Part shown: in pieces, positions 32,590 to 44,189 of the stretch
Numbering within the stretch: position 1 is the first letter of the stretch
Layout of the letters: the number at the start of each line of letters is the position of its first letter
DNA from: Orychophragmus violaceus
Lineage: Eukaryota; Streptophyta; Magnoliopsida; Brassicales; Brassicaceae
NCBI GenBank assembly: GCA_030180135.1
Contig: CM058239.1
Coordinates: forward strand, 45,953,270 to 46,017,269
DNA length: 64,000 bases
Direction of reading: 5' to 3'
Notes under the pieces: model-generated
Told to the model about the DNA's origin: nothing
Seen by the model: only the letters and a program-made list of their open reading frames with translations
Databases searched by the model: none
Translations under genes and position numbers: made by a program

Positions 32590-33180
32590 CAGGAACCAGC
32601 AGGCACAACTGTGCAGGTGCAAGTGGACTGTACCATGGACGATGGAGGCAAGAGCAGTTGTGAACAAGTTCAAAATACTGACGAGGAAATCGTTAAGGAG
32701 GCCATGGAGGAAACTGTCTGGACTAAACTTCTGTCAGTGAACGATCACGGATATATATATGAACGTATCGTTATATTAACATTCGTTTTGCAGGGACCAT
32801 CTGCTACAACTGTACATGATCCGGTAGACACAACCATGGAGGAGGAAATATTTAAGGAGCCCATGGAGGAAACGGTATGGAGTAAACTTATGTCTGTGAA
32901 CAATCAAGTATATATGTAACGTACACTTATCTTTATATGAACATTCGTTTTGCAGGGACCAGCTGCTACAACTTTACAGGAGCTGGTGGGCACAACCATG
33001 AACGAGAAAATCGTTAAGGAGCCCTTGGAGGAAACAATATGGACTTAACTTATGTTTGTGAACGTTCACAAATATTTCTGAAAGTACACTTATCTTTACA
33101 TGAACATTTCTATAGCAGGAACCAGCTGGTACAACTCTGCAAGAGTTGATGGACACAACCAAGGACGATGGAGCCCAAAA
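32590..33180 (+). repeat. Tandemly repeated exon-intron unit (four copies)
   Basis: An acceptor followed by GGACCAGCTGCTACAACTnT-like exon sequence, then GAG-rich sequence ending GAGGAAAC, a donor-like GTATG and an intron with TGAAC motifs, recurs with CAG at 32590, 32791, 32953 and 33116 (periods 201, 162 and 163 bp). Copies differ by substitutions. The exons would encode an acidic repeat (x-EEIVKEPMEET-x). Confidence 0.8.
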
Positions 33181-33676
33181 CAAAAGTGAACCCTTTGACC
33201 AAAATGAAGAGGATATGGTTAAGGAACCAATGCAGGAGGCTGATATTGTTGGAGGGGAAGGCTAAACGGCAGAGGCTACGACGGATGAAGCAGAGTCTAT
33301 ACAACCTCCACAGTTCCATATACCCTTTCAAGGCCTAGGAAGGTGTTCTACTTCAAAAAGTGAAACAGATGAAGACCTTTCTTATCGTTCACCGGTCTAA
33401 AATACAGTAACCCGGTAATGTCGTATGTAATACCCGTAATTGAAGTACCCGTTGATGATGTACTAGAGGAGAGATGCGGCGGCGAATTTTATCCTTGCCT
33501 GAAGTGCGACTTTAGTAGTCACGATACTTTCAGGAACATATACCCTCGTAGGGGAGACAGAGTCAAGATTCGGAATCTTGACTATGACTCCCCTTTCCTG
33601 AATCTGTTTTCCCCGAAGGTTTTGGGTTCACAGATGATTCACCCTTTAGACGATCTTACGTAGGAGGAGTCGCATC

Positions 33677-33922
33677 ATGCAATAAAGGCCAAGGAAAGGA
33701 TGATAGCGAGAGAGTAAGTGATTAATAACCCTTATCTTCACGTTTTCAACTACGTAACTCTTTCTCATTGATGCACAAAATAACATTTGTTTTGTTTCCA
33801 AGGAAATAACCTTGAGGACGGGACAAGTTTTGTATACTACGGTTTTCAATGATCTTGGCATGGCTGGAGTTAATATTGATTACGAGGTGAGTTTTCCAAT
33901 GTGGTAGACTAGACAGTGTAAG
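33677..33922 (+). repeat. 246-bp direct repeat flanking the gypsy fragment, left copy
   Basis: Runs from ATGCAATAAAGGCC to GACAGTGTAAG. Its partner at 37413-37658 has the same length and only scattered substitutions. Contains a GTAAGT donor and an ITLRTGQVLYTTVFNDLGMA coding block of the MULE gene. Confidence 0.9.
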
Positions 33923-33956
33923 ACAGTTTTCAATGATCTCGCTGCGCTAATAGATC

Positions 33957-34615
33957 TGATATCAATAATCTAAGTAGCTAATTAAGATTATGCGTTAAGA
34001 ACAACCTAGATGAAGAACTAAATGCTTTGAATCCTAATCAATCAATCCATCTATAATTCCATGAAATCCCTAATGAGAATCCCTAAATCTAACAAGAGAA
34101 CGACTCAGACATGGCAATCATGACCCATAGACAAAATCAAAGTAATAATCATATAAATCAATAGAGTAAGAATAGGGGTTCAAAATCTCTTCTCTCGAGT
34201 ACAAGACCAGCCCCAAATCTCTTAATCTCTGGTAAGTAAAGCTTAGCCTAAACAATGGCTCAAAAACCTAATTAACAGTGTAAAACACAATTTGGGTCTT
34301 TCGGTAAACATGGGAAACTTCTGAGTAAATATTGCAAATCTCCAAAAGCTGTATTTTTGATGCGCATGAATTTCGTCCTTTAGTGGCGTCGGGCGACACC
34401 ACTTCAGCATCAAACGACACTCAGTGCAGGAGCACCTAGTGAACTCTGTGAAATCCATGTACTGCCAAATCACTCTAAAAGCTCTCAGAATCTCCAGATA
34501 AGCTCCAAACGTACCTAAACCTGCAAAGAACTCTAAAGACACCAAATACAGGGTTAAAGACTCAATATATACACCTATATCATGGTTGAAAACTTGTAAA
34601 AACCATGATATATCA
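33957..34615 (-). repeat. Gypsy 3' LTR, 659 bp
   Basis: Ends TGATATCA (33957) and TGATATATCA (34615). About 170 bp at its right end (34446-34615) are repeated at 37240-37412. Confidence 0.75.
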
Positions 34616-35843
34616 ACTTCCCCACACTTAGCTCTTGTTTTCCCTCAAGCAAACAAAGAACCAAAGCAATGAGAAAGAGGTTTTAAAATTCTGAAACTCA
34701 TTTCGTCCTAGGAACATTCGCATTCACATTCACTTAGTAAGCCACTGAAAACATTCCTGCAGAGATCAAGACCACAATGTACTTCCCCCACACTTAGCAA
34801 TTGTCTCAAGTAAACTCCACAATCTAGACAGAGCATCCAAATTCACCACACTAACCTCTGTATACATTTAAGTGCGGTCTCACAGAGGGAGTATCGATCA
34901 GAGGACACATGAACTCAACCTTGTCAGTACCTGACTACCAAACTATCAGTTTCTGGTTCCTTTCTTCTCCGTTTTCCCCCTTAGCAACTGATTTTTCCCC
35001 ACTGGGTATCATTTTATTTTTTTCTATCAGTGCTCTTCGCTTTTTATTCGGGGTGTACTTTGGACATGTTTCCATGGATGCACATGAGGTAATAGGGGTC
35101 TCTACCACTCTCGTGCCCAATTCGAAGCTACTAGCTCACCCGCAGTTTATCTCTTTTTTTTTTACTTTCAAGGGAGGGGAAAATCAGAAACCATACTCAG
35201 ACATGATTATAGGCTGTGCCAAACACATCAGAGGAATCCGACCCAAAGATTACCAAACCCCTAAGTGAGAAATTAGAGTCAAGATTAGAAGTGACACTAG
35301 TGATGGATCCTCTGAATACCTGGTTAGATATGGGTGTCCTTGGTAAGTTGATCCGTTTGGAGTTTTCTAATAGTCATAGAGCTACTGCAAGTCTGTCCAA
35401 TGGTCACTTAGTTCTTGTTCCAGCAAAAAATTTCCTCGAAAAATCCCAGTTTCATACCAAATTTTGACTCAATAAAACAATTTTGAAAACAAATGAGTGA
35501 CTATAAGAAAATAAAGCAAACAGTGGTCAGTAACTACCTTCCCCACACTTAAACAACATTGTCCCCAATGTTATCGCAGCTTGGGCTTGGGATAAAAAGG
35601 TATAACCAGCAAAAAGCTCGGAAAATCAGAAACCTTACATGCAGTCGCGGTTGGTGACGACCGACACACATCCAATGTCGAACGGCACAAGGCTTTGGTC
35701 GACACAAATCTGATCCGAATCGAGCGTCCTCGATTATGGTCCGTCTTTTAGAGTTTGGTGTCGATCGACACTGAATGGTGTCGATCGACACTGCTATCTG
35801 CAATCATGTTCATCACGTTCTAAAACACGAAAGACCAGAAAAA

Positions 35844-36515
35844 TCAGAGAACCAAAACTAAAAACCAAAAAAGAAAAGAAAAACTGACCCAACAGTGGGT
35901 TGCCTCCCACTCAGCGCTTGTTTTAGTCATTAGCTTGACTATGGGTAGGAGATCAGACTCCTGGGGGTTCGACAGAGGCTGTGAGTGCCTCTGCAAAAGT
36001 CTCCTCATCCATGGAGATTTGTAAGCAGTATCAGCATGAGCTTGTCCAAGGAAAGGTGGAATAGATCCAGGGTGGGAGCATAGCTTGGGTGGGATAGATT
36101 GTTTCCCTGCATTCACATCAATGAAGTTAGGAGGTTTAAGTTTAGAGGATGCGTACCTTCGCTTTGGTGGATGTCTGATGTTTGGAGCTTTTTGCTTATG
36201 AGCAGTTACAGGCTCTGAAGATGTTAGAGTAGATTCCTGAGGAACCATCATCTTCTCTTCTCCAATATCAGACATTGTAGCCTCACAAATCTGAGCTTCT
36301 TGTTCTAGTTGAACACTGAAAGCTTGACCATCAATTTTGGATTTTCGCAGCTTATCCATTTTGATGTGCAAAGGCTTATCTTCTAGATGAAGATAAATCA
36401 GACCATGCCTCACATCAATCACTGCTCCAGCTGTAGCTAAGAAGGATCTGCCAAGTATCAGAGGATCATCCAGTTCCTTATCATATTTCAGCACCACGAA
36501 GTCTGTTGGAATCAA
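35844..36515 (-). pseudogene. Gypsy gag-pol protease-region fragment
   Basis: Encodes IPTDFVVLKYDKELDDPLIL followed by GRSFLATAGAVIDVRHGLIY, the C-terminal flap of the aspartic protease of Athila/Tat-like gypsy elements (family form PLILGRPFLATAGAxIDV). The rest is a Pro/Lys-rich linker. The catalytic DTG motif would lie upstream (higher coordinates) and is not seen in this frame. Confidence 0.75.
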
Positions 36516-37412
36516 GTAGTTTCCAACTCTGATAGGGATGTCCTCTAGAACTCCTTCTGGATCCTCTTTGATAGATCAGCCAGGATTAGAGAGATCCTAG
36601 TGTGCTAGAATTCTGTCAATCCCATTCTCTCAGACACAGAGTATGGCATGAGGTTCACACAAGCTCCCAAGTCGCATAAAGAGTGCTTGAAGCTGTCCTC
36701 GAAGATAGAGCAGTCTAGCGCAAAGACTCCTGGAATCTGATTCAGCACAAAACTGACTCACTTAGATACAATCATCACCCCCTCTTTCAAATGACCATTA
36801 GTGGAGATCATCTTCTTCGCATATCTGTGCACACAAGGGTGAACTCTCTAGGCATCAGCTGGTGGAGTTTCATTCAGCTCCTTATCCATCACCACCATGC
36901 ATTTGAGCACATTCTGCTCATGTTTAGACCTCATAGGAACTCTGGGGAACGGTATAGGAGGTTTGTAGACCTTCTCCTTAGCAGAAACATCAGTTTTAGA
37001 CGAAATTGGGTCTGCGCGACTGTAGCGTCGACCGACGCAAAAGTGGTGTCGGTCTACACTAATTGATGTCGACCCTTCAACGTTGAGCATGGTCGATTTC
37101 CGTTCGTCATGAGAACTCGAAATTGCCGTCAGAACTAGGTGTCGACCGACACTATATGGGTGTCGATCGACACTGAGGGATTTTACCAAAAGATCAATGT
37201 CAATCTCGGTCGATTTCGGTTCGTCAAAACTCTCGAGAATCTGTGAAATCCATGTATGCTGCCAAATCACTCCAAAAACTCCCATAATCTCCAGATAAGC
37301 TCCAAACGTACCTAAACCTGCAAATAACTCTAAAGACTCCAAATACAAGGTTAAAGACTCAATATATACACCTATAACATGTTTGAAAACCTGTAAAAAA
37401 CATGATATATCA

Positions 37413-37658
37413 ATGCAATAAAGGCCACGGACAGGATGCTAGCGAGAGAGTAAGTGATTAATAACCCTTATTTTCACGTTTTCAACTACGTAACTCTTTC
37501 TCATTGATGCACAAAATAAAATTTGTTTTGTTTCCAGGGAAATAACCTTGAGGAAGGGACAAGTTTTGTATACTATGGTTTTCAATGATCTTGGCACGGC
37601 TGGAGTTAATATTGATTACAAGGTGAGTTTTCCAATGTTGTAGACTAGACAGTGTAAG
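37413..37658 (+). repeat. 246-bp direct repeat flanking the gypsy fragment, right copy
   Basis: Starts directly at the LTR end (37412/37413) and ends GACAGTGTAAG. Matches 33677-33922 over its whole length. Confidence 0.9.
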
Positions 37659-37776
37659 AGTTGCAAACTACATTATTATTCATTTATAACATTTCCTTTT
37701 TGTTATATACACAGCAAATGAGGATTTTGTTGTCGCTTATATGGAGCAGAAGGGAAGCAGCATACATTAAAAACTA

Positions 37777-38354
37777 AATAACCATGGCAGATTCTCTTTT
37801 CCCGGATACGTTGGCGAGGACCTTCGATGAGCTTTGGTGCAAACTCTGAATTATTCAAGTGGGATACTTTGTTGGTTGAATACGTATCGAGCATGCAGAG
37901 CAATGGATTGCCGCAGCTCCGCTCGTCAAAAGATGCCAATACCATCTACATGCCAATGCGGTGGATTGATGATAGGTGGATAGGTATGGTTATCCATTTA
38001 GCGTCTATATCGATCGATTTATTAGATACAAAGCGTGGTGACAGTGACAAAGAAGAGGTTGCCAAGATGATGGCCCCAATCACTACGATGCTGCCTTACC
38101 TAGTGTACCAGGTTGGTCGTGGAAAACATATCCCCAAACCATTGAAACCATGGAAGTTCGGGGAAGCTGATTACATCTCGCACAACGAAGTCGGAGGAAA
38201 CAATGGACCGGTTATCATCAAGTATCTAGAGATGCTAAGCAGCCACTATACTTTGAAAGATATGTGGTCGATCAATGATTCCAATATAACTCAAATGCGC
38301 GCAAAATATTCTTTTGATCTTCTCAACATGGTAGTTGATTTTGGTAATCTCTGA
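37777..38354 (+). pseudogene. Ulp1/C48 protease-like domain of the MULE
   Basis: Frames read TMADSLFPDTLARTFDELWC and then (37827-38354) RWIDDRWIGMVIHLASISID with LLDTKRGD, later NNGPVIIKYLEMLSSHYTL. Order and spacing fit the C48 fold found in MULE-borne Ulp1-like proteins. In active members the first motif has His-Trp and the last motif has Gly-Asp-Cys-Gly. Here they read Arg-Trp and Gly-Asn-Asn-Gly, so catalytic His and Cys are absent and the domain cannot be a protease. A frame break lies near 37827. Confidence 0.7.
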
Positions 38355-38721
38355 GTCTCCGTCGAACTAAGCTATAAGTATTTATGGTTGGCTTGTTTAA
38401 TATTTGTTTTTTTTGGCACTATTATGATGTAAAGTTTATTTTAGTTGTTCTACTTGTTTTTAATAACTTCAGCTGTTTATTTACTATCAACAGTTTAAGT
38501 TGTGTCAATCTATGTTTAACTCATGAACGGTCATTCATCATATACAATTTATTAGATTTCTATTCAAATTTATGTCAAACCGGAGTAGTTACAAATTGTA
38601 TTTAATTTTAATAAAATTTAAAACCCTTGCGTCTTCACTTCAACTAATTATTTATGTAAATTTTCATATAATGCTCGGATCGCAATTCATTAACTGAATC
38701 CATAACCGTTACGTTTTCGCT

Positions 38722-38853
38722 TTGCGACCCTTTGATAACCCAAACCCATAATCGTTGCCTTTTATCTTTGCGACCCTTCGATAAACCAATCAGATAACTT
38801 TTGCGACTTTTCTTTGCGACCCTTCGATAACCCAATCACATAATTGTTGCCTG
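38722..38853. repeat. Three-copy tandem repeat, about 46 bp
   Basis: TTTGCGACCCTTCGATAACC-like units start near 38722, 38769 and 38814, each followed by CATAATcGTTGCC-like sequence. Confidence 0.75.
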
Positions 38854-38928
38854 TTGGAACCCTTACTATTTATATGTAAGTTAAAAGAAATGCTATGATC
38901 CTAATTCACTCACCTCAAATCCCAAAAC

Positions 38929-39560
38929 ATGCAGATTCTTGAACTTCCAGATGACATGTTGCTTACTATACTTATTTCTGATCTTTCACAACGATTTCAA
39001 AGATTTCGTAAGGGAAACATCCACCTACCATGCACTAAGTGACATAGCATAAACTCCTCCTTTTTACAAAAGCGTTGATTTCTTCTACAATTACATATTC
39101 TGGCACCGCTACCGACTATGAGATGAGTTCATCAACACTTGCATAGAACACAACAACCACTCTGCCGTTCTACTCAAAGGTATGCATGAATTCATGTACA
39201 ATGGTCGGGTTGAGGTAGGGGAAGTAATGATAAAGAAATCTGTGAAATGCAAATGGGATACTGCTGTGTATGCCTACTCCATGCTGGTCCGATTCATCTA
39301 GCATTAACGCAGGAATTTGCAAGTAAAATCCGTTGGAAGATTGTTGCGCGAGACAAGATGCCTTAAGTGAAGAAACCGTGTGATTTTTTGTTTTGTTTTA
39401 CAGAAGTAACGTATTCTCGATCTCGACAAGGTCCGCAAATGTAGTGTGATACCATAGATAATTGGAGGTACTGGTGGGTGGATGGGTGGAAGAGCCATAT
39501 ATGTGCGAAGACTGCTTCTGGACAATTTGCGCTTTGCGATATTGTGAAACCGAACTTCAG
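38929..39560 (+). pseudogene. F-box protein pseudogene (plant F-box/Sel1-like type)
   Basis: Begins MQILELPDDMLLTILISDLS, an F-box-like start. After a frame change it reads FKDFVRETSTYHALSDIA and then NTCIEHNNHSAVLLKGMHEF with YAYSMLVRF, resembling the helical repeats of Brassicaceae F-box proteins of the At2g35280 type. Several stops are present. Confidence 0.5.
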
Positions 39561-40236
39561 CGACTGGCCATAATTTTCTGCCTTTATAATTTGGTTTCTA
39601 TTATTAGCTTACTAACTATTTGTATGATACTTCTTATTATATTAATGAACGTTCATTTATCAATAAGAAACGTTCATATATACCAGCATTTGAAATCTCA
39701 GTTTACCTAATACAAAGGTGTAATCACTTTTAAGAACCTAATTTTATGGTAATAAATCCACTAGATAACTATGTGTACCGTTTATTTCTAAACGAAATGG
39801 TTAGAAAAATCCTCAATAATTATTAGGGCTAATTATTACTACTTGTCAATACATAAGTCCAATCAATACTTATTACATTTTATCAATTTACTTATTTCTT
39901 CCTTATAGGAGAGACATTAGTTTGATAAGTAATTGTGTTATGGTTTATGTCATACCAGGCTTTAATTTTAATAAGAGTCATTTTATCATACACCCACTTG
40001 GTCGAGATTCCATTGTGCCTTATCACTAATCCCACCTTTAGTATAAGTAAGGTTAGATTACTTGGAATTGTGTTATACATCAAACCACTTTTATCCATTT
40101 CCATGTGAGTGTTGACTTAGAAATTATGCTTAAACTACCACAAAACACTCCAAGTTGACATCACCGAACGTCTCGCTCCCTCAAGACACATCGTTTACTT
40201 CTTGTCTATTGGTTTTGTCAACAAAATATGTATGAG

Positions 40237-40826
40237 ATGACTCGTTTACTAGAGGTTCTGAAGCTGGCCAACATAGACCACTTCATGTTCAATGCCGAAT
40301 ACGTTCGCATAGAAAGCACAAGCAGGGCTTTCTTTCAAAGGTAACATAATGTGTTTTAGGACTTGTTTTCCCCGAAGGTCAATTACCTATGAACAAAGAG
40401 CTAACTGTATAGATGTGGTAGGTGCCTAGTCGCAGGAAATACAACAGCATTCCTCATGGAAGATATACGTTTTTTCCTTTGTGGAACGCGATTGCGATAG
40501 GGAAATTACCATTTTACAACGAGGCTTCACTACATGTCCTTAAAACTACGGGAATGTGCCACCTAATGGTCGGAAGGTTCGACGAGGGCTATGATATCTT
40601 AGAGACCTTGTATTGGTGGGATGACTTAGAGTATGCGGCGTATGTTGGGCGTTGGATTGTCCACATGGTCAGGGATATGAGGGAGGGAATGCCAATGAGG
40701 CCTTATGCTGGTTTCTTCAAAACATTCAAAGCCCTGACCACATGGGCGAGTGTGCATGCGGATTTTATTACAGGGGGGAATACGACTACGAACATTGTTT
40801 CGCATGTAGCGTCGCCAACAAGCTAA
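40237..40826 (+). pseudogene. F-box-associated/Sel1-like fragment (tentative)
   Basis: The open frame 40422-40826 reads FFPLWNAIAIGKLPFYNEAS, LHVLKTTGMCHLMVGRFDEG and YDILETLYWWDD. A preceding frame reads EVLKLANIDHFMFNAEYVRI. The alternation of short helices resembles the region after the F-box in the same family as 38929-39560. It may be a second, partial copy. Identification is weak. Confidence 0.35.
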
Positions 40827-41529
40827 TAATTATGTGATAAAAAGTAAAAACCCGCATTAATCGTCGTATTGTGGAGATGTATCGGTTATTAGTGAACATG
40901 CATTTTATCCTATATAACGTTCATAGCTTAGCTCCGTACTTTTGCCTCTTCAAGTACCTGCCCACTCTTCCCTTTGTATTAATATGTAAGGATAATGTAA
41001 TATGTTATAAAAGCCAGTGTTGGTGGCAAGTGCAAAAAAACAAAAAAAAAACCTCAAATGCATTAAATGCCCAACCAAAACATTGATAACTAAATGATTT
41101 GAGGTGTTAAATCCATTAACTATCTTCACACCCACACTCAATCACCACAATATACACCTCGGCTATAAGTATAGTGGGTTATCGACTTTTTTTTATTAAC
41201 CTATCTTTCTACTCATTTTCTTTAAAAAAAAGATCAATATGTTCTCCACACTTCCAAATGGTATAAAACCGTGATATCATAAATAACCTTGCACGTTCAG
41301 GATTGACCGACCTCATGATGTTGATGGGAGTCAATAAAACAACTAATCGGCTAGCTAACAATAGCATTTCAAAAGACTGCGACATTCATATGTAGCGATA
41401 TTACAAAACCGTACTGATAAAATATCATCCTAATATGTGAACATGCATAAGAAGTTTATGAACGTACATTCGAAAACCGTGAACATTCATAAGTAGAAAT
41501 CTCCGGAACAAACAACCCATATCAGATAG

Positions 41530-43480
41530 GATTCTTGCAATTTGTCCTGTTATGTCCTACCTAGCGGCATCTTCCACATTTGTTCGGATTCTTTCTCTTG
41601 GTTGGCATATTACCCCCTACAAAGTTATACAACCGCGCTTGTCAAACATTCACATGAAAGAAGCTTTTCAAAAAAACTTAACAACTTACAAATAGTTCGA
41701 ATGCAGATTTATTCCTCTGTTTTGGCGGCCTACAAGGAGGTCTCCTCGTAAGCGGTGGAATCAGCTTCATATTTTTCAGCTCCTCAGGTACTTACTCCCC
41801 GGCTTCCGCGGATTTGATACGGGTAGGACGTTCCCACCATAAGCGTACTTCCATGTATTTAATGCATAGTATTCGTGAACCAATGTGATGGGTTTGAGTT
41901 TGAGAAATTTTGTTGCGGCAATTACATGACAGCAAGGAAGCTTCAGCTTCTCGAAAACCTTTCATGTGCATTGCCCACTGTCTAAGGTTTACATGGTAAT
42001 TTCAATTGGTGAGGGATGTAACTAGCACACTCCACTGTGAAGCTTGGGTAACCGAGCATTTTGTAGAATCCGGAGCCAACGTAACAAGCAATTGATCAAC
42101 CTCCGAGGTCACTATCGACTGACTCTTTGCAGCCACATTTTGTTAGAGACAAAACCCACCGCATCAGCATAGTCCTTATGAACTCAAACATCGATGTAAT
42201 CGGAAAATCATTCCCTTTCTCAAGCACATCATTCAACACCTCCACAATATTGCTACTCATCAGATTGTACCTATCCCCCTTTCCATGGACATGTGTCCAG
42301 TGCTCAAACTCCATATCTTCTAACCATTTTTCACATTTAGCACTGCGTTAACATATCTCTTGAAAAGCACCAAGGAAGTTTCCGTTCCTATATGCACGAG
42401 CAGCATTTGAAACTAGTTGCGAAAATCCCTCTGTCTTGAACTTTGGCATACATTCTATTCCAAGTGGATAGTGCACGCTCTATGGTTGGCCAGGGGTAAA
42501 CCTGCTTTATGGACGTGTAAATCGATGAGTGAAGATCAGAGAAAATGAAAAGATCACACGAATAAGGGATAATCTTGGCTGAGTTGCCCATGAACCACTC
42601 CCACGATGCATCGTTCTCACCGTTTACAATGGCAAACGCAAGGGGAAAAATCTAAAAGTTCCCATCTTTAAAACTCGCTGTCATCATGCACCCCATGTTT
42701 TTACCCCACAATTGCGTCATGTCCACAATGATCACCTTCCGTACCCAAGGCAGTCCTTCAATACAAGCCCCAAATGCGAAAAACAGATATTGAAACCTCT
42801 TCACACCATCTTCTTCATCTATTGTCTGGAGATGATAAAATGTTCACGGATTTGCCTTTCGCATCAAATAGAGATAAACAAGAAGTAACTTGTAGCTGCC
42901 CTCTGTGGATACATGTATTGCCTCAATAGAAATCTCCCGTGCTCTCCACGCTTTCCATTATGACACAATGATTGTCAACTCCTCCATCAACATTAGAGGC
43001 AAGTCTCTCGGCCTAGTTCCAGTTCTCCCATTCCTAAACTTTTTCTTCAACAACTCTTCTATAACTCGTGCCGTAGTATGCTTGTTGTTCTCGGTTCTCG
43101 AATTAATACCGCAAAGGTGGTGCAGTTCTACTTTTCTTATCTCGGAATAAGAAGAATAAAGTACAACTTTATCCATTACCCTACAATCAAGCTGTGGGTC
43201 AATGCATTGAATAACTATCTTCGTTTTTGTCGACCGCGGAGTAAGAAAGTGAAATAGCTTCTTTATAGCATAAACACACATCGTTACCGGTAAGTCCTTG
43301 GTTTTGAACCACCGCCCCTATATATGACATCATCTTCTGCTGTTATATCAATATCAGCAAGCTCGCTCTTTCCCACCTTTTATCTTATCGTCCAACATTG
43401 GTGGAGCATCTTGCGCAAACATTGTAGCTTGATCACATATATCTTCATAAATATTTTGTAGGCCCAGTAGCATACCATCG
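41530..43480 (-). pseudogene. MULE (MURA-type) transposase, catalytic and SWIM parts
   Basis: Minus-strand blocks from high to low coordinate: 43281-42958 (KLFHFLTPRSTKTKIVIQ and Ile/Val-rich DNA-binding part), 42591-42388 (SDLHSSIYTSIKQVYPWPT, the catalytic-core helix), 42314-42096 (WTHVHGKGDRYNLMSSNIVE, with the motif that precedes the C-terminal region) and about 42000-41850 (LKLPCCHVIAATKFLKLKPI, a SWIM zinc finger PCxH). Frames are broken between all blocks. The N-terminal part continues at 48937-49913, beyond the copia insertion. Confidence 0.85.
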
Positions 43481-43492
43481 GATGGTGTTGTT

Positions 43493-44176
43493 TGTTGGGA
43501 ATGTCCTGAAATCTACTGTACTATCTCTAGAAAGTATGATAAATGTCGAGATCAGACATAAGTCATAAATACTGGGTGATCATGATGGCTTGCTAGAGTC
43601 CGCTCTTGATCTATAAGTTTAGGACTTATTACCAGTATTGTATGATCCCGAAGGGTCACACACCATAGCTAACGGGAAAGTTAAATGGAATTAATACGGT
43701 AAGATGCAGTGGCATTTACTGTATTGGATCAGAGAATTGGGCCAGACAAAATACAGGCTTTTGTCTGATTTGTGTCTTGGGCCCAAAAGATTAATGAGCC
43801 ATTAGTCTAATGACTTGGGCCCATTAATGAGAGGTTAAGGATTCGAAAACCCTAAGGGATTAATGACCCTATGCGATTTTTCTCTTCTGTGGCCGCGAGT
43901 GTCTCTCTCTCTAACTCTCTCTTTCTGATCTGATCCATCTCTTTGGTCTAGCAGCCATCCCGGCTTGTAAGAGTGTGGATACCAAAGGAGGAGCAGGTTG
44001 TTCATCTGTTCTAACTGATCTCATCATTACCATCAATTATCCGCTGCAATCTGAAAGGTAATGATCCAGGTTTGGTTGGTTTTATGATTCGTTTTGCAAG
44101 AACCTAGATCTGTTTAAGATTATGTGTTAGGTTGTAATTTGGGAATTAAACCTTGAACAAACACCATAATCCTTCA
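43493..44176 (+). repeat. Copia 5' LTR, 684 bp
   Basis: Begins TGTTGGGAATGTCC and ends ATAATCCTTCA. Contains a CT-rich stretch (GTCTCTCTCTCTAACTC) near 43900 that is probably the 5' leader. Confidence 0.95.
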
Positions 44177-44177
44177 G

Positions 44178-44189
44178 TGGTATCAGAGA
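44178..44189 (+). other. Primer-binding site, initiator tRNA-Met
   Basis: TGGTATCAGAGA starts one base after the LTR and matches 11 of 12 bases of the usual TGGTATCAGAGC site. Confidence 0.9.

Larger units (their letters stand above)
33957..37412 (-). mobile_element. Internally deleted Ty3/gypsy element
   Basis: A 659-bp LTR at 33957-34615 has TGATATCA and TGATATATCA ends. Directly inside it a minus-strand polypurine tract (AAGTGTGGGGAAG) shows that it is the 3' LTR of a minus-strand element. Only the first 170-180 bp of the matching 5' LTR remains (about 37231-37412), joined to protease-region sequence. TGTCGATCGACAC-type palindromes, common in Brassicaceae gypsy elements, occur at 35760-35800 and 37135-37180. 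Reverse transcriptase and integrase are missing. No 5-bp target duplication is seen. The flanks are instead a 246-bp direct repeat. Confidence 0.75.

Noticed and set aside
34909..35268. 119-codon plus-strand frame in the gypsy fragment
   Set aside because: Lies opposite to the element's coding strand and has no domain.
40422..40826. Independent functional gene
   Set aside because: Open, but no complete domain or gene structure. Nearby related frames are broken, so it is listed as a tentative fragment.
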